Below are positions 1 to 5,782 of a stretch of DNA of 6,606 nt, piece by piece. The stretch is taken from contig DNDP01000196.1 of NCBI GenBank assembly GCA_003484235.1, forward strand, positions 1 to 6,606, read 5' to 3'. The notes under the pieces are model-generated. The model was not told where the DNA came from and made no database searches. It saw only the letters and a program-made list of their open reading frames with translations. Source of the DNA: Verrucomicrobiales bacterium. Its GTDB lineage: Bacteria > Verrucomicrobiota > Verrucomicrobiia > Limisphaerales > RI-55. The position numbers and the translations under genes were made by a program. Every line of letters starts with the position of its first letter. Position 1 is the stretch's first letter.

Positions 1-456
1 GACCGACTGCGGCAGAAACCATACGCCCCCGTCCTGTTCACGCACCGTTCCCGGCACAAACTCTTTGGCGTATGCGGGCGAAAGATGTGGCGCCAGATCG
101 AGCGCCCATTCCTGATCGACCGCGTAGCCGGTCTTGTAGCCGTCCCAAAGGAAGAAGATGTCGGGCGGTTGCCGGCCGCGGAGCTGCAGCCGCCAGCCGA
201 CGGTCTGGTAGACTTCGCTGTTCAGAATGGTTTGCCGGATGCGGACCCCGTGCGCGGCTTCGAACTCGGCAATCGCCGCATCGATGATCGCCCGCTCCGA
301 TTCGGTGGTGAACGAGTGGGCGAACCGAAGCGCATCCGGGGATGGCGAGGCGAGGCGCAGCCGTCCGCCAAAGAACCCGACAAACAGCAGCAGCAGTCCG
401 GCGAGGAGAAGGGTCGATCGATGGCGGTTCACGAGATCGAAGGCGATGGGCTGCAT
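1..456 (-). CDS. ABC-transporter extracellular solute-binding protein, family 1 (sugar type), N-terminal part
   Basis: This is the first 152 codons of a gene that runs off the left edge. Residues 1-14 are polar with basic residues (NRHRS), followed by a hydrophobic stretch at about 15-30 (LLLAGLLLLFVGFFGG) that serves as a signal peptide or membrane anchor. From about residue 44 the sequence follows the start of a family-1 solute-binding lobe: a beta strand (LRFAHSF), a helix around 51-69 (ESERAIIDAAIAEFEAAHG), a second strand (VRIRQTI), then PPDIFFLWDG at 97-106, the typical 'PPDvff..' element, and GGVWFLPQSV at the cut end, matching the family's 'g.vygvP.s' segment. Such proteins capture sugars or other solutes outside the membrane for an ABC permease, which is not in view. 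There is no cysteine after the hydrophobic core, so it is not an obvious lipoprotein. ATG at 456 is the first good start; no Shine-Dalgarno motif precedes it. The substrate cannot be told. Confidence 0.82.
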   Translation of the reverse strand, partial: MQPIAFDLVNRHRSTLLLAGLLLLFVGFFGGRLRLASPSPDALRFAHSFTTESERAIIDAAIAEFEAAHGVRIRQTILNSEVYQTVGWRLQLRGRQPPDIFFLWDGYKTGYAVDQEWALDLAPHLSPAYAKEFVPGTVREQDGGVWFLPQSV

Positions 457-515
457 TTGAGGAAAACTGACGCCGCCGGTAAAGCAGTTTCCGGATTCTG
501 CCGTCGCCTGGGTGT

Positions 516-569
516 ATTTCCGAACAATTTGCCCACGCGTCCGTCTATACTGTTGCCATTGTCGGAAAT
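516..569. repeat. Imperfect inverted repeat, candidate operator, in the divergent control region
   Basis: The left arm is ATTTCCGAACAAT at 516-528. The right arm at 558-569, read on the other strand, is ATTTCCGACAAT. The arms match over 12 bases with one extra A (position 523 or 524) in the left arm; the outer 8 bases (516-523 and 562-569) pair perfectly without a gap. The spacer is 29 bases and the arm centres are about 41-42 bases apart, close to four helical turns. The placement around a TATACT box suggests two binding sites for a regulator on the same face of the DNA. A hairpin in a transcript is the alternative reading. That the repeat exists is seen directly; its role is inferred. Confidence 0.55.
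546..551 (+). promoter_or_regulatory. Possible -10 box for prc (TATACT)
   Basis: TATACT differs from the sigma-70 -10 consensus at one base. It would start transcription near position 558, giving a leader of roughly 36 bases before the prc ATG. The hexamer 17 bases upstream (AACAAT, 523-528) is a poor -35 and lies within the left arm of the inverted repeat, which would fit a promoter needing or blocked by a bound regulator. A partly overlapping TATAGA on the opposite strand (549-544) could serve the solute-binding protein gene instead. Confidence 0.25.
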
Positions 570-593
570 TCGGCCACAGTGCCTTAACGTCTT

Positions 594-2843
594 ATGAAGC
601 GAATCTGGACCATCATGAGTGCCTGGTTGGCGCTGGCGGGAACGCTGGCCGCCGCCGAGGGGACCAATCAATACGCCAAGCTGGAGAAGGTTGAACTGAC
701 CCCCTACCAGAGCGGCCTCATCGCCCGGGCAGCGGGCATGATGCTCGAGGTCTCGCACTACCGGCAGACGCCGTTTAACGACGCCATGTCGCGGCAGTTT
801 TTCACGAACTACGTCAATCTGCTCGATTACAACCACATGTTCTTCCTGCAGCCGGATGTGGACGAGTTCGCCGCCCGCTACGCCAACCGGCTGGACGACC
901 TGACCAAGACGGAGGATGCCTCGCCGGCGCTGGTCATTTACGAGCGGTTCAAGGAGCGGGTGAAGGAACGGCAGGAGTTCATCGACCGGCTGTTGAAGCG
1001 GGAATTCAGCTTCGACACCGACGAATACTTCGAGGTGCAGCGCAACAAGCTGCCGTGGCCGGCCACCCAGGCCGAAGCCGAGGATCTGTGGACCCGTCGG
1101 GTGAAGCACGATCTGCTGGTGGGGCGGTTGAACAAGGACGACCCCGAGGAAACCCTGAAGGTGGTGACCAAGCGGTTCAACCGGCTGACCAAGGCGCTGA
1201 CCGGCTTCGATTCCGAGGAGGTGCTCGGCATCTACCTGGATGCGCTCGGCAACGCCTTCGATCCGCACACCGACTACATGACCCCTTCGGAGCGGCGCAA
1301 TTTCGAGATCCACAACATCAAGAGCGAGCTCATTGGCATTGGCGCGCTCCTGCAGTCCGAGGACGGCTACTGCAAGATCAAGAGCCTGACCCCCGGCGGC
1401 CCTGCGGAAAAAAGCAAGCAGCTCGGTCCCAACGACCGCATCGTCGCGGTCGCCCAGGGCGAGGACGGCGAGTGGGTGGATGTGGTCGAGGAAAAGCTCA
1501 ATAACGTGGTGGAGATCATCCGCGGCGAGCTCGGCACCACCGTCCGGCTGGAAATCATCCCCGCCAAGAGCACCGGATCGGAGCGGAAGACGGTGAAGCT
1601 GGTGCGGGACGTCATTCAAATCAAGGACCAGCTTCCCAAGGCGCGGCTGCACGTCGTCCCCGGTCCCGGCAAGGCCGAGTCCCGGCTGGGGGTGATAACG
1701 CTGCCGCAGTTTCACGACCGGGCCGCGGATGACGTGGCCAAGCTCGTGACGAGGTTGGAGAAGGAAAAGATCGACGGCCTGGTGTTGGACCTGCGCCGCA
1801 ACGGTGGTGGCATTCTGGAGCAGGCGATCCGGTTGACTGGCCTGTTCATCGACGCAGGTCCGGTGGTGCAGGTGAAAAACAACGAGGGGCAGCAGGGCGT
1901 GCTCGGCGATTCGCAGCGGGGTGCGCTCTATGAGGGACCGCTGATCGTCCTGGTCAGCCATCTAAGCGCTTCCGCCTCTGAAATCGTGGCCGCCGCGCTG
2001 CAGGATTTCGACCGCGCCCTGATCATTGGCGACCATCACACCCACGGGAAGGGCACGGTTCAGACCCTGGTGGGTTTGGAGCCGTTCATGCGTCCCGATC
2101 AGGTCAAGGAACCCGGCTCGCTCAAGTTCACCGTGCAGAAGTTCTACCGGATCGCCGGCGGAACGACGCAGAAGTACGGCGTGATTCCCGACTACACGCT
2201 GCCCTCGACGCTGGACTACCTGGAGCTGGGTGAGGTGAACCTTCCCAATGCGCTCGAAGCTGATGAAATCAGTCCGGCGCGCTACCGGCCGATGAACATG
2301 GCCAAGCTCCACGTCGACAAGCTGGCCGCAGCGTCGCGGGAACGCATCGCCAAGGACCAGGACTTCGCCTACCTCCAGGAGGACATCGAGCTGCTCAAGA
2401 AACAGCTTGAAGACCGGCGCGTCTCGTTGAACGAGGAAAAACGTCTGGCGGAGAAGGCGGAGGCCGAAGAACGCCGGGAGGCGCGGAAGGCCGAGCGGCT
2501 GGCCCGCGTGAACAACGACACGAACATCTTCGAGATCGACCTGCAAGGGGTGGACGCAGGCAAGGAAATGCTTTCACTTGCGGTCTTGAAGGTGAAGGAG
2601 GGCGATCAACTCGCCTCCGTGGAGAATAAACGGGCCAAGGATGAGGTGAATCTCGACGACGAGGATGATGGCGAGGCGAAGGACGAGGAGGCGGATGATA
2701 CGGTTGATCCGCATCTGAACGAGACGCTGAACATCCTCCGTGACTACATCCGGCTGATGAACGGAGCCAGCCTCGCAAGCGCGGCTCCTGCTGCCACGCC
2801 GGCCAAATCCGCCACGCCGATCCCCGGCACCGCCGCCCAGTAG
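594..2843 (+). CDS. prc: C-terminal processing (tail-specific) protease Prc, peptidase family S41A
   Basis: This 749-residue protein matches the E. coli Prc layout (682 residues) from end to end. It degrades or trims periplasmic proteins from exposed C-termini and in E. coli acts on the cell-wall hydrolase MepS. A signal peptide (MKRIW, then a hydrophobic core, cleavage probably near LAAA/EG at 20-22) sends it to the periplasm. Next come the N-terminal helical domain (about 35-230, including YNHMFFLQPDVDEF and DPHTDYMTPS), a PDZ domain (about 235-325), the protease core with GLVLDLRRNGGG (395-406), SASAS (458-462) and HGKGTVQ (484-490), and the Prc C-terminal domain. By alignment the catalytic residues are Ser460, Lys486 and Gln490, all present. 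A highly charged, probably coiled-coil helix lies at about 590-640, an acidic stretch at 683-704, then DPHLNETLNI, as in Prc tails, and an Ala/Pro-rich end. ATG 594 gives the basic N-terminus expected of a signal peptide; ATG 615 is possible but would lose it. No Shine-Dalgarno motif is visible. Confidence 0.95.
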   Translation: MKRIWTIMSAWLALAGTLAAAEGTNQYAKLEKVELTPYQSGLIARAAGMMLEVSHYRQTPFNDAMSRQFFTNYVNLLDYNHMFFLQPDVDEFAARYANRLDDLTKTEDASPALVIYERFKERVKERQEFIDRLLKREFSFDTDEYFEVQRNKLPWPATQAEAEDLWTRRVKHDLLVGRLNKDDPEETLKVVTKRFNRLTKALTGFDSEEVLGIYLDALGNAFDPHTDYMTPSERRNFEIHNIKSELIGIGALLQSEDGYCKIKSLTPGGPAEKSKQLGPNDRIVAVAQGEDGEWVDVVEEKLNNVVEIIRGELGTTVRLEIIPAKSTGSERKTVKLVRDVIQIKDQLPKARLHVVPGPGKAESRLGVITLPQFHDRAADDVAKLVTRLEKEKIDGLVLDLRRNGGGILEQAIRLTGLFIDAGPVVQVKNNEGQQGVLGDSQRGALYEGPLIVLVSHLSASASEIVAAALQDFDRALIIGDHHTHGKGTVQTLVGLEPFMRPDQVKEPGSLKFTVQKFYRIAGGTTQKYGVIPDYTLPSTLDYLELGEVNLPNALEADEISPARYRPMNMAKLHVDKLAAASRERIAKDQDFAYLQEDIELLKKQLEDRRVSLNEEKRLAEKAEAEERREARKAERLARVNNDTNIFEIDLQGVDAGKEMLSLAVLKVKEGDQLASVENKRAKDEVNLDDEDDGEAKDEEADDTVDPHLNETLNILRDYIRLMNGASLASAAPAATPAKSATPIPGTAAQ

Positions 2844-2854
2844 GAACGAGGACC

Positions 2855-5641
2855 TCAGGCCAGGGCCCTGATCTCCTTGAGCAGGCGGGCGCCGATCTCC
2901 CGCTGTCTCGTGGCATCGACGATTTTTCCGTTCATCACCTCGTTGACGTAGAAGCTGTCCACGGCGGCGCCCTTTTCGGTGACGATCTTAGCCAACGCCA
3001 GATTGAGGCCCAGATCCGCAAAGGCGCTGCTGATGGCGTGCAGGAGGCCGAGGCGGTCCACGGTCTCGATGTCGATCACCGTGTAATCCTCCGACACCTC
3101 GTTGTCGAAATAGATCCGGGGCGGCAGCGCGTCCTCGCCCAGAAACGCGTAGGTGTTCCCCGCCCGGCCTTCGCGGACCATTTTCGCGAGGAGGTCCTTT
3201 TCCCGGTCATTCAAGAGGCGGATGAGCAGCTCGTCCACCTTCTCCCGGTCTTCGCGGGAGACCAGCGTGTCCCCTTCGGCATGGTTTACGACAAAGGTGT
3301 CGAGGGCGATGCCATCGGACCGGCTGAACACCTGGGCGCTGAGGATGTTCACCCGCGCGCCCGCGAGGGAACCGGCGATCTTGCTGAACAGACCGGGCCG
3401 GTCCCAGGTGCAGACCTTGAACGCGGTGTAGCCGCGGTCGGGCACGTTCTGCCAGGTGGTGACCGGATCGAGTCCGCGTTCGTCGGGGTTGACCTGGAGG
3501 CGGAGGAACCGGTGCACCAGGTCGATGTCCGCGGCGATGTCTGCCGGCTGGTGAATGCGGAAATAGCGAAGCGGAAGGCTGCTGAAGTGGGCCTCGATCT
3601 CCTCGTCTCCTACCGCCCGGGAAACGAGCCGGCGAATCTCACGGCGCAGCCGGTCGCGCTCCTCGACCCGCGCACGGATGAACGTGGTGCCGCCGACCAC
3701 CAGGCGCAGGGCCTTCTCATGCAGCGTCTGGAGCAGGGCGTCCTTGAAACCGTTCCAAAGTTTTTCGCTGGTGCCCATCGCGTCGGCGAACGTGTGCAGC
3801 GTGAGCATGTGCAGGGCAGGGGGGCTCTGCACCACCTGGGCGAAGCTGCGGATCACCTTGGAATCTTCGAGATCCCGCCGCTGGGAGGTCACCGTCATCA
3901 GCAGGTGGTGCTGGATCAGCAGCCGCAGCAGATGCGCGGTCGAGGCGTCGAGGTCGAGGCGGCGCGAGACCTTGTCCGCGATGGCCGCCCCCTCGTCCTC
4001 GTGCTTGCGTTTCTTGCTCAGGCCCTTCCCGGCGTCATGGAGCAGCAGCGAGAGATACAGGATGTAGGGCCGGTCCAGCTCCTGGAACATCTCCGTGTAG
4101 TTCGAGTGTGGCGGCTTGGCCGCCTCCCACACGCGGTCCAGCTGTTCGAGGCAGACCAGCACGTGCTCGTCGGCGGCGTAGACATGAAAGAACTCATGCT
4201 GCACCAGGCAGGTGAGCCGGCCGAATTCGGGAAGGTACTTGCCCAGAAAATCCACCTCGTGCATCGCGCGGAGGATGCGGGAGACGCTGCCGCGGTGGTT
4301 GAGGATCTCGAGAAAAGTGTCCCGGACGTGGGTGTCCTTCAGGAAATCCCGGTTCACCAGCGAGACCGACTGCCGCATGAGCTGCCGCAGATCCGGATGC
4401 AGGCGGAGATGCCACTTCTGCGCGTGCAGGAACGCGCGCATCAGCCGGCGGGGCTGGTCCTTGAAGATGCGCGGGCTGACGTGCCGCAGCTCGCCGTCCA
4501 GAATCCGGAAACCGTCGTGGATCTGGCCGCGTTCGCGGGCGCCGGGCAGGCCCAGCGCATTGCGGAGGGCGGTGAGCCGGCCCGGTTTTTCGGAGAGGGC
4601 CATGCGCTGTTCCAGCATCTGGGTGATGAGGTGGATGCGGCGCATGTGCGTGTAGAGCTCGCGCATGAAGCCCTCGATGCGGCGGCTGGGTGAACGGTCC
4701 GAGTGACCCAGCGCCAGCGCCACCGCCGGCTGCAGGGCCTTGGTGAGGACGTCCATGGCCGGCGTCGGCTTGGTGAAGTGGATGTGCAGCTCGTTGCGGA
4801 CCCGCAGCAGGAAGTCATAGGCCGCGCGCAGCTCCTTGCGCTCCTTGGCGCTCAGCAGGTCCTGCTTCACCAGGTCGGTGAGCGAGCGCGTGCCGTACTT
4901 GGAGAACGCCATCCAGAGCAGGTTCTGGTAGTCGCGCAGTCCGCCGCAGCCGTTCTTGACGTTCGGCTCCTGCATGAGGGCGGAATTGCCATGGCGGCTG
5001 CGGCGGTTGGCCTGATCCTCCAGCCGGGCGGCAATGTATTCGGCGTCGCGGCCCTCGACGCATTTTTCGTAGATCGATTTCTGCAGGATCTTGAAAAGCT
5101 CGGAATTGCCGGTGATCAGGCGCGCCTCCAGCAGCGAGGTCTTGGACTGCATGTCCCGGTTGGCGAGCTGCACGCAGTCATAGACGCTCCGCACCGAGTG
5201 CCCGACCTTGAGCCCCACGTCCCACAGCATCAGGAGCAGTCCCTCGTTGAGCGCGGAGAGGTAGGGGTGCGGTTTGCCGCGCGAAACGATCTCCCCGTGG
5301 AACAGGAACATGATGTCGATGTCGCTGAGCGGATTGAGCTCGGCCCGTCCATAGCCGCCGGTGGCCACCAGGGTCCACGATGCCGAATCCACGCGGCGGA
5401 GGTCGGGGCTGCTCGCCAGCACCCCTTCGAGGATGTGCCGGATCAGGACGTCGTAAACGGCGGCCCGGGCACGGCAGACGTCCCGGCCGCTGGAGCCGCT
5501 CCGGTGGAGCAGCTTGAGCCGGTGGCTTTCCACCTTGAGGAACCGGCGGTAGCGGGCCAGTTCCTCGGAAGGCTTGCGGCCCGGAGGCAGCATCAACCGT
5601 TTCTCGGCGTTTCGCTCGATCTTTTCCAACAACGTCGGCAC
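2855..5641 (-). CDS. glnD: Bifunctional PII uridylyltransferase / uridylyl-removing enzyme GlnD
   Basis: At 928 residues (E. coli GlnD has 890) this is a full-length glutamine sensor that attaches UMP to PII proteins (GlnB/GlnK) when glutamine is low and removes it when glutamine is high, setting glutamine synthetase activity and nitrogen gene expression in the cytoplasm. Domains in order: nucleotidyltransferase with GGYGRAEL (95-102) and metal-binding Asp107 and Asp109 in PLSDID; the GlnD linker with KNGCGGLRDYQ (229-239); an HD hydrolase domain with HVYAADEH (486-493), HDAGKG (His535, Asp536), His547, QHHLLM (577-582) and Asp620; then two ACT domains (about 739-815 and 852-927) that bind glutamine. 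All expected active-site motifs are intact, so both activities are predicted. The start is GTG at 5641; an in-frame TGA four to five codons upstream rules out a longer form, and ATG at residue 17 is an alternative. Neither has a clear ribosome binding site. It converges with prc; no PII, amtB or glnA gene is in view. Confidence 0.96.
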   Translation of the reverse strand: MPTLLEKIERNAEKRLMLPPGRKPSEELARYRRFLKVESHRLKLLHRSGSSGRDVCRARAAVYDVLIRHILEGVLASSPDLRRVDSASWTLVATGGYGRAELNPLSDIDIMFLFHGEIVSRGKPHPYLSALNEGLLLMLWDVGLKVGHSVRSVYDCVQLANRDMQSKTSLLEARLITGNSELFKILQKSIYEKCVEGRDAEYIAARLEDQANRRSRHGNSALMQEPNVKNGCGGLRDYQNLLWMAFSKYGTRSLTDLVKQDLLSAKERKELRAAYDFLLRVRNELHIHFTKPTPAMDVLTKALQPAVALALGHSDRSPSRRIEGFMRELYTHMRRIHLITQMLEQRMALSEKPGRLTALRNALGLPGARERGQIHDGFRILDGELRHVSPRIFKDQPRRLMRAFLHAQKWHLRLHPDLRQLMRQSVSLVNRDFLKDTHVRDTFLEILNHRGSVSRILRAMHEVDFLGKYLPEFGRLTCLVQHEFFHVYAADEHVLVCLEQLDRVWEAAKPPHSNYTEMFQELDRPYILYLSLLLHDAGKGLSKKRKHEDEGAAIADKVSRRLDLDASTAHLLRLLIQHHLLMTVTSQRRDLEDSKVIRSFAQVVQSPPALHMLTLHTFADAMGTSEKLWNGFKDALLQTLHEKALRLVVGGTTFIRARVEERDRLRREIRRLVSRAVGDEEIEAHFSSLPLRYFRIHQPADIAADIDLVHRFLRLQVNPDERGLDPVTTWQNVPDRGYTAFKVCTWDRPGLFSKIAGSLAGARVNILSAQVFSRSDGIALDTFVVNHAEGDTLVSREDREKVDELLIRLLNDREKDLLAKMVREGRAGNTYAFLGEDALPPRIYFDNEVSEDYTVIDIETVDRLGLLHAISSAFADLGLNLALAKIVTEKGAAVDSFYVNEVMNGKIVDATRQREIGARLLKEIRALA

Positions 5642-5650
5642 GCGGCGTAG

Positions 5651-5672
5651 TCAGGCAGAAAAGATTGCCTGA
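5651..5672 (-). repeat. Perfect 7-bp inverted repeat in the glnD leader
   Basis: TCAGGCA (5651-5657) and TGCCTGA (5666-5672) pair perfectly around an 8-base loop. The repeat ends nine bases before the glnD GTG codon. In glnD mRNA it would form a hairpin over the ribosome landing site; as DNA it could be an operator. A T-rich tract (CTTTTC on the glnD strand) is in the loop rather than after the stem, so this does not look like an intrinsic terminator. Confidence 0.5.
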
Positions 5673-5678
5673 AGCAAT
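5664..5678 (-). repeat. Second, overlapping 5-bp inverted repeat in the glnD leader
   Basis: ATTGC (5664-5668) and GCAAT (5674-5678) pair perfectly around a 5-base loop (CTGAA). It shares bases 5664-5672 with the 7-bp repeat, so in RNA the two hairpins cannot form together. The stem is short and could be chance on its own; the overlap is what makes it worth noting. Confidence 0.35.
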
Positions 5679-5782
5679 GCGGGACGGATCGGCACCGGTT
5701 TGCGGGTCCTGAACGGGCCATTGAACGGCAACGGCAATCGTTTGCTTGGAATCGCAACGCGGCTCCAGCCATCATCCCGCGT

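Larger units (their letters stand above)
457..593. promoter_or_regulatory. Divergent intergenic control region between the solute-binding protein gene and prc
   Basis: These 137 bases separate two genes read outward in opposite directions, so both promoters should lie here or in the gene starts. It is visibly more AT-rich than the flanking genes. It contains an imperfect inverted repeat (516-528 with 558-569), a TATACT hexamer at 546-551, and a third TTTCCG core at 488-493. No consensus -35/-10 pair with normal spacing is evident on either strand, so the promoters are not assigned firmly. Confidence 0.6.
5642..5782. promoter_or_regulatory. Divergent intergenic control region between glnD and the oxidoreductase gene
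   Basis: These 141 bases separate two outward-facing genes and should hold promoters for both, though I find no convincing -35/-10 pair on either strand. It has two overlapping inverted repeats close to the glnD start (5651-5672 and 5664-5678), a 12-base-spaced direct repeat TGAACGG (5710-5716, 5722-5728), a short GCAA-TCGT-TTGC dyad (5734-5745), and seven TTGC/GCAA tetramers between 5665 and 5757. Confidence 0.55.

Noticed and set aside
553..588. TTGCCA (553-558) as a -35 box for prc
   Set aside because: No acceptable -10 hexamer lies 16-18 bases downstream; the best one (CTTAAC, 583-588) is 24 bases away.
85..597. Plus-strand frame of 170 codons across the left end and intergenic region
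   Set aside because: It lies opposite the solute-binding protein coding frame and its C-terminal part is intergenic sequence; no family features.
429..1961. Long open frame (510 codons) on the minus strand opposite prc
   Set aside because: It is the mirror of a well-supported prc coding frame in high-GC DNA; its translation is rich in His, Leu, Gln and Arg with no domain motif.
2855..2871. TCAGG...CCTGA inverted repeat at the glnD stop codon as a bidirectional terminator
   Set aside because: The stem is only 5 bp, sits within the end of glnD, and has no T-tract on either side.
3038..5650. Two long plus-strand frames (3038-4693 and 4703-5650) opposite glnD
   Set aside because: They are antisense shadows of glnD, which carries every expected motif across the same span; composition (Val, Gln, His, Arg-rich) is typical of such shadows.
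5721..5749. TTGAAC (5721-5726) as a -35 box for the oxidoreductase gene
   Set aside because: The sequence 16-18 bases downstream (around GCTTGG) does not resemble a -10 box.
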